DNA from: Kangiella spongicola
GTDB taxonomy: Bacteria; Pseudomonadota; Gammaproteobacteria; Enterobacterales; Kangiellaceae
Reading direction: 5' to 3'
Length of the DNA stretch: 64,000 nt
Assembly (NCBI RefSeq): GCF_003194565.2
Contig: NZ_QICH01000002.1
Location: 1 to 64,000 of the forward strand
The notes under the pieces were generated by a model that saw nothing but the letters and a program-made list of their open reading frames with translations, was not told the DNA's origin and searched no databases. Shown piece by piece: positions 46,569 through 55,957 of the stretch (position 1 is its first letter; every line of letters starts with the position of its first letter). The position numbers were made by a program, and so were the translations under genes.

Positions 46569-47189
46569 CTACTCGATTGAATACTCACAGGCTTGAACTG
46601 CCTGAGACCATTGATTAATTTCTGTTACAGTTTCTTCACTGTCAGGTGCATAGTTTTTTACAACATCAATATAGCCCGTTCCGTCATGCTCAAAAAAGCT
46701 GCACCCCATAATATTATCACTACCGATACCTGATGACATTCCCGGGCATACAAAACCACCAGCAGAACATCCTCTGTAATAGCTCAATGTCTGGCCAACC
46801 ATAACACCATCTTTTCCACCGTTATCCAGGGTTGGGCTGTCTGCACAGTCAACAATGGCACCCTTATCACCAACACACGTTTTATAACTATTAGTGTGGC
46901 CTAATAACGTTGGGATATGGTTTGTTTTTGGTGCCGTTAGAACCGTTCCATCAACAAATTTAGAGCGAAAGCCACCAGCTGTAGTATCTCTATAGCTTTG
47001 CGTCACGGCGTTATTCGCAGTTTGTGTTACATGAAACGAGACACTTTTCTCATGGATATTATTAGCCTGTTTCTGCGACAAAATACCCGAACGCATCACT
47101 GCTAAACCAACCACTGTCAAGGCTACAAAGAAAAGCATGACTAATACCAGAGATGCGCCTGACTGTTTTGTGTTTAATATTCTTTTCAT
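46569..47189 (-). CDS. pilX: Minor pilin assembly protein PilX
   Basis: A 206-aa minor pilin. The N-terminal SGASLVLVMLFFVALTVVGLAV helix follows a short leader and lacks the Glu at mature position 5, as is common for PilX/GspK-type tip subunits. Contains Cys-rich segments (SCGA-like GCSAGGFVCPG). Located between pilW and pilY1 with 3-8 bp gaps. Confidence 0.85.
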   Translation of the reverse strand: MKRILNTKQSGASLVLVMLFFVALTVVGLAVMRSGILSQKQANNIHEKSVSFHVTQTANNAVTQSYRDTTAGGFRSKFVDGTVLTAPKTNHIPTLLGHTNSYKTCVGDKGAIVDCADSPTLDNGGKDGVMVGQTLSYYRGCSAGGFVCPGMSSGIGSDNIMGCSFFEHDGTGYIDVVKNYAPDSEETVTEINQWSQAVQACEYSIE

Positions 47190-47192
47190 AAA

Positions 47193-47879
47193 TTAACTAC
47201 CAACTTCCATTAAATTATGCGGTCTATTTAATATCACAGCCGTTGCCGAATATACCTGTCTAATTTTTTTGTCTGTGAAACCTGTTAAATTCTGATCAAG
47301 CACCACATAATCGCGACTACTCGGCCCATCAGGTACTGCTTTGTCAGATCTCAGCAATAAAGCAAATCGAATGCTTTCAACTGCAGTTTGATCTGCTACA
47401 TCATCCGCAATTACATATTTAACGCCACCACCGTTTCCAGAGTAGCCATATAACACTTGAAATGACTCAATACCGTCAATAATTGGCGCGTTGTTACACA
47501 TCAGTGTTTCACCGACAACCGAGTATGTATTAACTACTATTCCAGAAGATACCGCTGTGCCATTGCAGTCCGTATCGCCTTCATACTGGATTGCTAGGGT
47601 ATCCGAGGCTGTGCCACCACCATCAGCAAAACCCGCGGCTAATGGGGTAGCCATTGATTGAGATTGCAGGTTATTCTTTGTCCAACCTGCTAGGCGTATA
47701 TCGTTCTTCAAAATTTGTAACGCTAGCTGCCCATCATTTTGAATATTTAAAATGTTTTGGTTAACTGCGTTTGTTTTTTTGCTTGATAAATAGACTGTTG
47801 CCGCTGCTGCAATGAGCAACAATGATAGAACTACACCTATCATCAACTCTATTATGGTAAAACCTTTATTCTTTTGCAT
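47193..47879 (-). CDS. pilW: Minor pilin PilW
   Basis: A 228-aa prepilin with KGFTIIELMIGVVLSLLLIAAAATVYL (E at mature position 5). Part of the fimT-pilV-pilW-pilX-pilY1-pilE operon that forms the pilus tip complex. Confidence 0.87.
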   Translation of the reverse strand: MQKNKGFTIIELMIGVVLSLLLIAAAATVYLSSKKTNAVNQNILNIQNDGQLALQILKNDIRLAGWTKNNLQSQSMATPLAAGFADGGGTASDTLAIQYEGDTDCNGTAVSSGIVVNTYSVVGETLMCNNAPIIDGIESFQVLYGYSGNGGGVKYVIADDVADQTAVESIRFALLLRSDKAVPDGPSSRDYVVLDQNLTGFTDKKIRQVYSATAVILNRPHNLMEVGS

Positions 47880-47890
47880 AACGAGTTCTC

Positions 47891-48466
47891 CTATGGCACC
47901 AGCTCAATAAATACACAGTCTTCATTCGCATTCAGTGAAAACTCATTATGACAGCGCGTCATAGGCCCACTATAAGTGTCCTCACCGTCAGTATCATCTC
48001 TAACCGTGGGCTGCCAGGAAACATACAATAGATGCAAGGAGCCTGGAGTACAGGCATCTGTATCCACCCCACCGTCTAGATCTAAACATTTGGCTCCCAT
48101 CTTTGCTCCTGGGATTCCCGTTGCGGCTAACGCTGTACAGGCTTGAGCCATGTTTGTTTGAGCTTGTTCAACTTTGCTGCAACTTGACTTAGTGCACTCT
48201 GCTGGTGGAGCTGCGCACCAATTGTCGCCTTGAGCAGAATAAGTATTATTCCCCACTTCATCTGAATGAATGAACTCATAATCAGCTCGCATAAGATCAG
48301 CCATCCCCTCGAGTACTACAACAGCTTGGGATTTAGAGTAGCTTTCCTGAGAAGTATTAAGTGCTTTTACTTGTAACGCCGCCACACCGAGCATACCAAC
48401 AGCCATAACCAAAACGGTAATAAGCACCTCGATTAAGCTGATACCTGAAATTTTTCTTTGAATCAT
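47891..48466 (-). CDS. pilV: Minor pilin PilV
   Basis: A 191-aa prepilin from the ATG at 48466 (AAGGG seven bases upstream); an in-frame TTG at 48484 is less likely. Cleavage site SGISLIEVLITVLVMAVGMLGVAALQ, the LGVAALQ ending being typical of PilV. Several cysteines in the globular part (CAAPPAECTKSSC). Confidence 0.87.
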   Translation of the reverse strand: MIQRKISGISLIEVLITVLVMAVGMLGVAALQVKALNTSQESYSKSQAVVVLEGMADLMRADYEFIHSDEVGNNTYSAQGDNWCAAPPAECTKSSCSKVEQAQTNMAQACTALAATGIPGAKMGAKCLDLDGGVDTDACTPGSLHLLYVSWQPTVRDDTDGEDTYSGPMTRCHNEFSLNANEDCVFIELVP

Positions 48467-48477
48467 TTCCTGACCCT

Positions 48478-48945
48478 TTAACAAGTTGAATCCGTAACAG
48501 TGATACTGCCAGCAGTATTCATTGTTATAATTTTAGCCTTCCCTTTACCATCGCAGAATTTAACTCCGTCACCATTTCCCCAAGGATTAATCTCTGATGC
48601 ATAGCCATTGGGTTTGAAAGTAACGCTGCCCTTATCCGCCTTAGTTGAAGCTTTGAATTTACTGTCTATGGGATTACTCTCATTGATTGTTTCGGCGCCA
48701 GATACAACTCTCCAGCCATCAGCCCAAGTACTCCCTACAGGCTCTAAGGTGACATCAGCTTTGCGCTTAATAGCTTCACTTCTAGCTATGGAAATTGAGG
48801 CAATTAGTTCATTAGAAGCTGCAGTAAGCTTATTACTGCGCATTAAGTTACCAATGGAAGGAACAGCCAACGCTGAGATGATCGCCAATAACGCAATTGT
48901 TGTCATTAGCTCTATTATTGTAAAACCACGATTTTTTTGTTTCAT
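48478..48945 (-). CDS. fimT: Minor pilin FimT/GspH-type
   Basis: A 155-aa prepilin beginning MKQKNRGFTIIELMTTIALLAIISALAVPSI, with a GspH/FimT-like C-terminal domain (SIARSEAIKRKADVTL). The ATG at 48945 gives a normal seven-residue leader; upstream in-frame starts (48960, 48975 GTG) only lengthen it. First gene of the minor pilin operon. There is only one FimT/FimU-type gene here, where Pseudomonas has two. Confidence 0.85.
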   Translation of the reverse strand: MKQKNRGFTIIELMTTIALLAIISALAVPSIGNLMRSNKLTAASNELIASISIARSEAIKRKADVTLEPVGSTWADGWRVVSGAETINESNPIDSKFKASTKADKGSVTFKPNGYASEINPWGNGDGVKFCDGKGKAKIITMNTAGSITVTDSTC

Positions 48946-49030
48946 TCTATGCCCAAACATTAATAATATACCCACGGTTAGTTATACCGAATCATTGTAC
49001 AATTGACATACTATCTCGGACAAACGGTAC

Positions 49031-49064
49031 AAAAAAGCCGATAAGCGGTAACTTATCGGCTTTA
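49031..49064 (-). terminator. Terminator after ispH
   Basis: Minus strand: AAAGCCGATAAG, loop TTACCG, CTTATCGGCTTTTTT. A 12-bp stem directly beyond the ispH stop. Confidence 0.88.
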
Positions 49065-49085
49065 AGTGGTTAATTTTTAAGAATT

Positions 49086-50036
49086 TTAATGCAGATTTGA
49101 CTCGCGAGGGCGAAGTTCGCTTGGTAGGACAAATACGATGTTTTCTTCGACACCATCAGACTCTTGTGTGTTGGTGCCGCCCTGAGACTCTAAGTATTGA
49201 ATAACGTCTTTAACCAAGACTTCTGGTGCTGAAGCTCCTGCTGTGACACCGACTTTTTCTACGCCTTCAAGCCACGCTGGGTCAATTTCGCCAGCATTAT
49301 TGATTAAGTAGGAACGCGTGCCTTCGTTTTCCGACAGTTCCTGCAAGCGGCTTGAATTTGAGCTGTTTTGAGCACCGACCACTAAGATCAAGTCACAGAC
49401 CGCTGCAAGTTGCTTAACGGCATCTTGACGATTCTGTGTGGCATAACAGATATCATCTTTTTTAGGCCCTTGGATATTCGGGAACTTGTCCTTTAAGACT
49501 TCAACGAGACGCTGTGTGTCATCGACTGACAAGGTAGTTTGAGTGACATAGAACAGCTTTTCTGGGTTTTTAACCTCTAATTTTGCTACATCTTCCTCAT
49601 CTTCGACTAGGTAAATCCCCGAGTCTGGGTTGTCATATTGACCCATAGTCCCTTCAACTTCTGGGTGGCCTTTATGACCAATCAAGATACATTCTTCATT
49701 ACGACGACTGTGGCGCGCCACTTCCATATGTACCTTGGTCACTAGCGGGCAAGTAGCATCAAAAACCTTTAAGTTACGAGCTTCTGCGTCACGGCGAACT
49801 TGCTGCGAAACGCCGTGTGCACTAAAGATTAGCGTTGAATCTTTTGGCACATCGTTGAGGTCCTCAATAAAGATGGCACCTTTTTCTCGTAAACCATCAA
49901 CCACAAACTTGTTATGCACCACTTCATGTTTGACATAAATCGGGGCTCCGAAAATTTCGATGGCACGATTAACGATCTCAATAGCGCGGTCAACACCGGC
50001 ACAAAAGCCACGAGGGTTTGCTAATATGATTTCCAA
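49086..50036 (-). CDS. ispH: 4-hydroxy-3-methylbut-2-enyl diphosphate reductase
   Basis: [4Fe-4S] enzyme making IPP and DMAPP, the last MEP-pathway step. At 316 aa, cluster cysteines lie in [10 protein letters not shown] (C12), [11 protein letters not shown] and the segment with [10 protein letters not shown]; catalytic E in the VEGTMGQ region. Sits in the conserved ribF-ileS-lspA-fkpB-ispH order next to pilin genes, as in Pseudomonas. Confidence 0.96.
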   Translation of the reverse strand: MEIILANPRGFCAGVDRAIEIVNRAIEIFGAPIYVKHEVVHNKFVVDGLREKGAIFIEDLNDVPKDSTLIFSAHGVSQQVRRDAEARNLKVFDATCPLVTKVHMEVARHSRRNEECILIGHKGHPEVEGTMGQYDNPDSGIYLVEDEEDVAKLEVKNPEKLFYVTQTTLSVDDTQRLVEVLKDKFPNIQGPKKDDICYATQNRQDAVKQLAAVCDLILVVGAQNSSNSSRLQELSENEGTRSYLINNAGEIDPAWLEGVEKVGVTAGASAPEVLVKDVIQYLESQGGTNTQESDGVEENIVFVLPSELRPRESNLH

Positions 50037-50164
50037 GATAATACCTGCTAAATACTTAAGTTGTGGATACCAGATAACTTTAGCGTTTGCTAAAGTCAGC
50101 TAGAAAACTAATACTTTAACCTCTATAACTCAACCTAGTATCACAAACATAGTGTGGTTAATGA

Positions 50165-50608
50165 CTATTGTCTCACTTCGACAATTTCGATTTCAAGGAT
50201 TATATCCTGATCGGCCAGCGGGTGGTTAAAGTCTACTTTAACAGAATGCCCCTGAATTTCACGGATCATACCCGGAACCGTGCCACCCATCATGTCCTCA
50301 AAGGCGATAATGGCACCCTCTTCTAGCTTTACGTCTGCTGAAAATTGATTGATATCCATAAAATGAACATCGTCTGGGTTCGCTGGGCCAAAAAACTCTG
50401 AGCCGTGAACTTCCAACTTCTTTTCATCACCGGCTTTTAAGCCCATCAGGGACTTCTCTATTACCTCCGTCAGGCTGCCGTCACCAAACACAAACCACAC
50501 AGGCTTGCCATTGACGCGGGTACTGTCGGCCGCTGAGCCGTCTTTTAAAAGGACATTAAAATGGACTAATGCTTTCGAATCAGCATTAATTTGTAAATCA
50601 GTAGTCAT
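50165..50608 (-). CDS. FKBP-type peptidyl-prolyl isomerase (SlpA/FkpB-like)
   Basis: A 147-aa SlyD-like FKBP with insert-in-flap domain: VHFNVLLKDGS at the start, FVFGDGSLTEVIEKSLMGLKAGDEK in the middle and VDFNHPLADQDIILEIEIVEV at the end. No signal peptide, so cytoplasmic. The lspA-fkpB-ispH order identifies it as the FkpB/SlpA member. Confidence 0.92.
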   Translation of the reverse strand: MTTDLQINADSKALVHFNVLLKDGSAADSTRVNGKPVWFVFGDGSLTEVIEKSLMGLKAGDEKKLEVHGSEFFGPANPDDVHFMDINQFSADVKLEEGAIIAFEDMMGGTVPGMIREIQGHSVKVDFNHPLADQDIILEIEIVEVRQ

Positions 50609-50642
50609 AAAATCACTAGAATTAAGAAGTTAATGACGAAAA

Positions 50643-51164
50643 TTAAGATGTTTTCTTTTCGTCTTTTTTGTCGGGATTCTTGAAGGTATCAATAATTAAT
50701 AGACCAACACCCATCAAAATAACGCTGTCTGCGATATTAAATGTAGGCCAATGATAACCGTCCTTCGACACATACCAATCAATAAAATCAATCACATAGC
50801 CATAGGCTAGGCGATCATAAAGATTGCCAATAGCGCCACTTAAAATCAGCGCCATGCCAACGTTGGCCAGCTTTTGACTCTTAGGCGTTTTATACATCCA
50901 AACTAACAAAACGACACTAATTGCGGCTGCGATTGCCGTAAAAAGCCAACGCTGCCAGCCGCCTGCATCACCAAGAAAACTAAAAGCCGCGCCATAGTTA
51001 TAGGCTAGGTTCAAGTCAAAGTGTGGCATCACTTCAATAATAGGCCCGCCATATACTGGCGCTAAGTTATTGTCAGCCCAAATTTTTGTAGCTTGGTCAA
51101 GGATCAATAAAATTACGGTAATCCACAACCATACCAAGCCCGACTCTTTTATTTTATTCAACAT
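50643..51164 (-). CDS. lspA: Lipoprotein signal peptidase
   Basis: Inner-membrane aspartyl protease that removes signal peptides of diacylglyceryl prolipoproteins, including those predicted here for BamC, the TlpA-like protein and two orphans. 173 aa with four membrane helices; catalytic aspartates in SGAIGNLYDRLAYGYVIDFID. The Lys-rich C terminus is cytoplasmic. Unlike many relatives it is separated from ileS by a 158-bp repeat-bearing gap. Confidence 0.95.
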   Translation of the reverse strand: MLNKIKESGLVWLWITVILLILDQATKIWADNNLAPVYGGPIIEVMPHFDLNLAYNYGAAFSFLGDAGGWQRWLFTAIAAAISVVLLVWMYKTPKSQKLANVGMALILSGAIGNLYDRLAYGYVIDFIDWYVSKDGYHWPTFNIADSVILMGVGLLIIDTFKNPDKKDEKKTS

Positions 51165-51183
51165 TTATACTCTATGTTTATCT

Positions 51184-51310
51184 GTCATTGTGAGCACAGC
51201 GAAGCAGTCTTATTCTCCAAATACCCCTAAGAGAATACCCCTAAGAGAATATCCTCAAGAGAATCCCCCTATGAGAAGACCGCGTCGCATTTGATGCTCC
51301 TCATAATGAC
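51184..51310. repeat. MITE-like inverted repeat between lspA and ileS
   Basis: Left arm 51184-51211 and right arm 51276-51310 are imperfect inverted copies of the CATTGTGAG...GAAGC...GTCTT kind, a pattern widespread among bacterial interspersed repeats. They enclose the 14-bp tandem array at 51220-51275. It lies in a gap where ileS and lspA are usually tightly spaced. Confidence 0.6.
51220..51275. repeat. Four tandem 14-bp repeats
   Basis: Units AATACCCCTAAGAG (51220-51233, 51234-51247), AATATCCTCAAGAG and AATCCCCCTATGAG, back to back. The first two are identical and the last two diverged. There are no spacers, so it is not CRISPR. Confidence 0.85.
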
Positions 51311-51322
51311 GTCTTATTACTA

Positions 51323-54130
51323 TTAAGCGTAATGGCGGATTTCGCCATCACCAACCACGTTTTCCACACAGCGACTACAAATCGTCGGGTGCTCGCTATT
51401 AGAGCCCACATCTTCACGGTGATGCCAGCAACGCTCACACTTTTCAGCATCAGACGCAGTAATGGTAAGCTTTAAACCTTCGACATCAGTCGCTTCGCCC
51501 GCATCCTCTTTCACCAACTTAGCTTGAGACGTAATAAAGACAAAGCGTAACTCGTCCTCTAGCTTACTTAATACCGCATGTAACGTTTCATCAGCGTGAA
51601 TCGTCACTTCGGCTTGTAGCGAGCCACCGATCGCGCCGTCTTTACGCTTTACTTCGATGGCTTTGTTAATAGCATTTTTAACCGTTGAGATCAGCTCCCA
51701 ATCTTGCGCGCTAATTTCAGCGTTCTCCATCGGGAATAAGCCTTGATACCACTCTGAAATAAAGACTGACTTCTCACGCTCGCCATTGGCTGGCTTTGGT
51801 AATAACGGCCAAATTTCGTTAGCCGTGAAGCTTAAGATTGGCGCCATCCAGCGCACGAGCGCTTCAACAATATGATACAAAGCCGTCTGACAAGAGCGCT
51901 GTGCTTTTGAGCCACGCTTAGCCGTGTACTGACGGTCTTTGATGATATCTAGGTAAAAACTTCCCATATCGATCGAGCAGAAGTGGTGAATCTTTTGCGC
52001 AACGACCCAGAAATTATAGTTTTCATAGGCATCGATAATCTCTTCTTGAGCTTGATACGCCGCATCAACAGCCCAACGATCAAGCGGCAACAAGTCTTCT
52101 TTAGCAATCATATCTGTCGCCGGGTCAAAGCCTTCCAAATTCGCCAATAAGAAGCGTGAGGTATTACGCAAACGACGGTAAGTATCGCCAGTGCGCTTTA
52201 AGATTTCCTCTGAAACCGCCATCTCACCGCGGTAATCGGACGATGAAACCCACAAGCGAAGTACGTCAGCACCTAGCTTATTAATGACGTCGTTAGGCGC
52301 CATGACGTTGCCTTTCGACTTCGACATCTTTTCGCCTTTACCATCAACCACAAAACCGTGTGTTAGACAGTGCTTATAAGGCGCATGGCCGTGAATACCG
52401 ACCGACGTTAACAGCGATGACTGGAACCAACCGCGATGCTGATCCGAGCCTTCTAAATATAAATCTGCTGGCTGGCGTAAATAATCACGCGCCGACAAGA
52501 CGCAATAATGCGTCACACCAGAATCAAACCAAACGTCTAAAGTATCATCAATTTTTTCATACTTATCAGCATCAACCAGCTCAGAAGCATCCAAGTCATA
52601 CCATGCCTGAATTCCCTTCTCCTCAATCAATACGGCTACTTTTTCCATCAGCTCAGCTGCGTCTGGGTGTGGCTGACCATCTTTCTTGTCGATAAATAAG
52701 CAAAGCGGCACGCCCCAGGTGCGTTGACGTGAGATACACCAATCTGGACGGTTGCCGACCATTGATTCGATTCGCGCCTCGCCCCACTCAGGAACCCACT
52801 TAACCTTTTTAATTTCTTCCATCGCTTGTGGTTGCAAGTTGTTTTGCTTCATCGAAATGAACCACTGCGGTGTCGCACGATAAATTAGTGGTGTCTTAGT
52901 TCTCCAGCAATGCGGATAACTGTGACGGATTTTATCTTGGTGCAACAAGCGACCTTTTTCGATCAAGTGCTCAACCACAGGCTGATCAACTTTATACACA
53001 TGCTGGCCTGCAAATACCGGCGTATCATCAGAGAAAACACCGTTGGCCATAACATAATTTAAAAGCCCAATGCCGTATTTCTTAACCACTTGGAAATCGT
53101 CTGGACCATGGTCTGGCGCGGTATGAACTAAGCCAGTACCCGCATCCGTCGTCACATGCTCTCCAACAATGATCGGTAGCGTTTTATCGTAGAACGGGTG
53201 GTATAGACTTAAGTTTTCTAAAGTATCACCAGTAGTTGTCGCAACGATTTCAAAATCAGTAATTTCCGACTCCGCCATCACTTGTTGATACAAGTCTTCC
53301 GCCAAAATAAATTGCTCTTCGCCAGCCTCAGTTTTAGCTTTTACCAAGACATAATTAAACTCAGCATGTACCGTAACTGCTTGGCTTGAAGGCAATGTCC
53401 AAGGGGTCGTAGTCCAGATAACCACCGAAGTTTTATCACAAGAAACGCCACCAAAAGCTTTTTCAAACGCTGCAACATCCGCTAAAGGATAACGCACATA
53501 AATAGAGTAAGAGGTTTTATCTTGGTACTCGACTTCTGCTTCCGCCAACGACGAACCACCAACCACACTCCAATAAACCGGCTTTTCGCCTTTGAACATG
53601 TGACCGTTTTTAACCAACTTAGATAGCGCGCGAACAATGTTCGCTTCAAAGCTGAAGTTCATAGTTTTATAAGGGTTGTCCCACTCGCCCAAGACACCAA
53701 GACGAACGAAGTCCTTCATCTGCCCCTGAACTTGCTTTTCTGCGTAATCACGACATTTTTGACGGAATTCCGCATGCGAAATCTTTTGCCCAGCTTTGCC
53801 AACTTTCTTCTCTACAACATTTTCAATCGGCAAGCCGTGACAATCCCACCCAGGCACATAAGGGCTGTCAAAACCGCTAATGGTTTTACTCTTAACCACG
53901 ATGTCCTTAAGGATTTTATTTACAGAGTGACCAATATGAATATTGCCGTTGGCATAAGGAGGGCCATCGTGCAAAATAAACTGCTCACGGCCAGCTCGGG
54001 CTTTGCGGATCTCGCCATACAAATCGTTCTTTTCCCACTCGGCCAACATTTTTGGCTCACGATTAGGCAGGTTACCGCGCATTTCAAATTTCGTTTTCGG
54101 TAAGTTTAAGGTGTCTTTATAGTCACTCAT
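51323..54130 (-). CDS. ileS: Isoleucyl-tRNA synthetase
   Basis: Class I synthetase charging tRNA-Ile. The 935-aa protein has HIGH at 65-68, the editing CP1 domain ([19 protein letters not shown]), KMSKS near 600-606, and a C-terminal zinc finger (CERCWHH...CSRCVENV) as in E. coli IleS. It follows ribF by 35 bp. Several long plus-strand ORFs inside it are shadows. Confidence 0.97.
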   Translation of the reverse strand: MSDYKDTLNLPKTKFEMRGNLPNREPKMLAEWEKNDLYGEIRKARAGREQFILHDGPPYANGNIHIGHSVNKILKDIVVKSKTISGFDSPYVPGWDCHGLPIENVVEKKVGKAGQKISHAEFRQKCRDYAEKQVQGQMKDFVRLGVLGEWDNPYKTMNFSFEANIVRALSKLVKNGHMFKGEKPVYWSVVGGSSLAEAEVEYQDKTSYSIYVRYPLADVAAFEKAFGGVSCDKTSVVIWTTTPWTLPSSQAVTVHAEFNYVLVKAKTEAGEEQFILAEDLYQQVMAESEITDFEIVATTTGDTLENLSLYHPFYDKTLPIIVGEHVTTDAGTGLVHTAPDHGPDDFQVVKKYGIGLLNYVMANGVFSDDTPVFAGQHVYKVDQPVVEHLIEKGRLLHQDKIRHSYPHCWRTKTPLIYRATPQWFISMKQNNLQPQAMEEIKKVKWVPEWGEARIESMVGNRPDWCISRQRTWGVPLCLFIDKKDGQPHPDAAELMEKVAVLIEEKGIQAWYDLDASELVDADKYEKIDDTLDVWFDSGVTHYCVLSARDYLRQPADLYLEGSDQHRGWFQSSLLTSVGIHGHAPYKHCLTHGFVVDGKGEKMSKSKGNVMAPNDVINKLGADVLRLWVSSSDYRGEMAVSEEILKRTGDTYRRLRNTSRFLLANLEGFDPATDMIAKEDLLPLDRWAVDAAYQAQEEIIDAYENYNFWVVAQKIHHFCSIDMGSFYLDIIKDRQYTAKRGSKAQRSCQTALYHIVEALVRWMAPILSFTANEIWPLLPKPANGEREKSVFISEWYQGLFPMENAEISAQDWELISTVKNAINKAIEVKRKDGAIGGSLQAEVTIHADETLHAVLSKLEDELRFVFITSQAKLVKEDAGEATDVEGLKLTITASDAEKCERCWHHREDVGSNSEHPTICSRCVENVVGDGEIRHYA

Positions 54131-54165
54131 CCAAATGATTACTCTGTTGTAGTTAATTCAAACGA

Positions 54166-55134
54166 TTAAAATTCATTAAAGTGGTCTTTAGCAGACTCGA
54201 TATCGGCTGCAATTTGCGCTTTCAGTTCGTCTAAAGAAGCAAACTTTTTCTCATCTCGCAGTTTAGCGATAGGTTCAACGCGCAGACGCTCTCCGTAAAG
54301 GTCGCCAGTGAAGTCCAAAAGGTGCACTTCGAGGCGCTCAGGGCTCTGTTTTACTGTCGGTTTAGTACCGATATTCGCTACTGCCGCCCAGCGTTTATGA
54401 CCTTTATCTTGCGCCAAACTAGCACTTATACCATACACCCAAACCGCATACACCCCCTTTAAAGGACTTTTCAGTCTTTTCAGTGGGATATTCGCCGTAG
54501 CAAAGCCAATTTGACGGCCTTGTTTATCGCCGTGGCTTACTTTGCCTTCGATCTGATAGGGCTTATTGAGGTAACGTTCCGCGAGCTGAAACTGGTTATT
54601 GGCCACCGCCTCTCGCACCAGACTGCTACTAACCCGCAGGGACTGACCATCGACTTCTAACGTTACGGACTGATTGGCTTCTACTGTAAAATGTCCCGCC
54701 CCGCGACTTTTCAACATCTCGAAATCGCCTTGACGCTTATAGCCGAAACGGAAGTCATCGCCTATAAATAGATGTTGTACATTGAGTCTATCGATCAAAA
54801 CGCGCTGAATAAATTCCTCAGCGCTGAGTTCAGCAAATTCTTGATTAAAACGAAAACACAAGACGTAATCCACGCCCAGTGCTTCTAATGCTTTGACTTT
54901 ATCGGTCAATTTAAAGAGTCGAGCTGGAGCCTTATCTGGACGAAAATATTCTTGTGGATGTGGCTCAAAAACAATGACCACACTGGGTAAATCAAAGTCC
55001 TTTGCCTTGCGAGTTAAGCGCTCGATGATGGTTTGATGACCTACATGTACGCCATCGAAATTACCAATAGTCGCCACACAGCCCTGCTGAAACAGTGCTT
55101 TAGGACAATTATACAGACCACGCAATAGACGCAT
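54166..55134 (-). CDS. ribF: Bifunctional riboflavin kinase / FAD synthetase
   Basis: Makes FMN and FAD from riboflavin. In the 322 aa, the adenylyltransferase domain (~1-185) has ATIGNFDGVHVGH and VSSSLVREAV, and the kinase domain (~190-322) has GFATANIPLKR. Precedes ileS on the same strand, the standard gammaproteobacterial pairing. Confidence 0.96.
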   Translation of the reverse strand: MRLLRGLYNCPKALFQQGCVATIGNFDGVHVGHQTIIERLTRKAKDFDLPSVVIVFEPHPQEYFRPDKAPARLFKLTDKVKALEALGVDYVLCFRFNQEFAELSAEEFIQRVLIDRLNVQHLFIGDDFRFGYKRQGDFEMLKSRGAGHFTVEANQSVTLEVDGQSLRVSSSLVREAVANNQFQLAERYLNKPYQIEGKVSHGDKQGRQIGFATANIPLKRLKSPLKGVYAVWVYGISASLAQDKGHKRWAAVANIGTKPTVKQSPERLEVHLLDFTGDLYGERLRVEPIAKLRDEKKFASLDELKAQIAADIESAKDHFNEF

Positions 55135-55323
55135 TTTATACTAAGATTCCAGTGAGGCTGATGCCAAAGCCGGCAATTATAGCGGACTATGGAGCAAGAA
55201 TTAACCACAAATCGTTGATTGAGCCAATAGAAACGTTAAATCCTAAGTACAGTGACTACGAGTGGCTTGCTAACCTTCTCCAAATCGGTGACTATATCTC
55301 AAATCAATAACATAGAGAGCACC

Positions 55324-55911
55324 ATGAAAAACACTTTAAAATTCTTATCTAGCTTTATTTTAGCAACTCTGATCACCGCTTGTGCCTGCAGTAGCTGTGC
55401 GCCAGCGCCTGAGCTTGAGGATATGATGAGCAAACAAGAAGTTGACTTCTTTCGCTTAGTAGAATCCATGTGTGGCGAAACATTCGTTGGCGAGTCCGTT
55501 TATCCTGAAGATCCTGGTCATGATTTCGCTGGTAAAAAGCTAGTCGCTACTATCGATTACTGTGACCATCGTCAAATTCGTATTCCTTTCACAGTGGGTG
55601 ACGATGCATCTAGAACATGGATCCTAACCGTGACCCGCCAAGGTTTACTATTTAAGCACGATCACCGCCTAAAAGATGGCTCACCTGATCCGGTGACGAA
55701 TTATGGTGGCTACTCTGCAAGCTACAAAGATGAAGCCGTTACCGCAACTAAGCATTTTTTCCATGCTGACGACTTTACCGCCGAGCTTATTCCTGATGCA
55801 AAAACAAACGTGTGGATGGTAGAAGTTGATCCTGAGAATAAAGAACTGACTTACTACTTAGAAAGACACGGTAAGCCACGTTATAAAGCAGTATTACAAT
55901 TAAAAGAATAA
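55324..55911 (+). CDS. Orphan lipoprotein of unknown function
   Basis: A 195-aa lipoprotein: signal MKNTLKFLSSFILATLITAC (lipobox LITAC, C20), followed by a Cys-rich start (ACSSCAP). The mature part is mixed and hydrophilic with no domain I recognise; a pair of cysteines occurs at MCGETF and DYCDHRQ. The ATG at 55324 follows AGAGAG; the frame is open upstream to 55252, but that part lacks a signal. The gene lies alone on the plus strand between ribF and murJ, which are otherwise neighbours, and has its own terminator. Confidence 0.75.
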   Translation: MKNTLKFLSSFILATLITACACSSCAPAPELEDMMSKQEVDFFRLVESMCGETFVGESVYPEDPGHDFAGKKLVATIDYCDHRQIRIPFTVGDDASRTWILTVTRQGLLFKHDHRLKDGSPDPVTNYGGYSASYKDEAVTATKHFFHADDFTAELIPDAKTNVWMVEVDPENKELTYYLERHGKPRYKAVLQLKE

Positions 55912-55922
55912 ATACACCATTG

Positions 55923-55950
55923 AAAATCCCTGCTTTTGCAGGGATTTTTA
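55923..55950. terminator. Terminator between the orphan lipoprotein gene and murJ
   Basis: Stem AAATCCCTGC/GCAGGGATTT with TTTT loop and T-run; A-rich on the opposite side, so it can work for both converging genes. Confidence 0.85.
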
Positions 55951-55957
55951 TTCTCAT

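Noticed and set aside
51220-51275. CRISPR array
   Set aside because: The 14-bp units abut with no spacers, and no cas genes are present.
52360-54103. Plus-strand ORFs of 111 and 123 residues inside ileS
   Set aside because: Antisense to strongly conserved synthetase sequence, with no domain or ribosome binding site.
55135-55323. FMN riboswitch upstream of ribF
   Set aside because: No RFN-element signature; the region is mostly upstream sequence of the lipoprotein gene.
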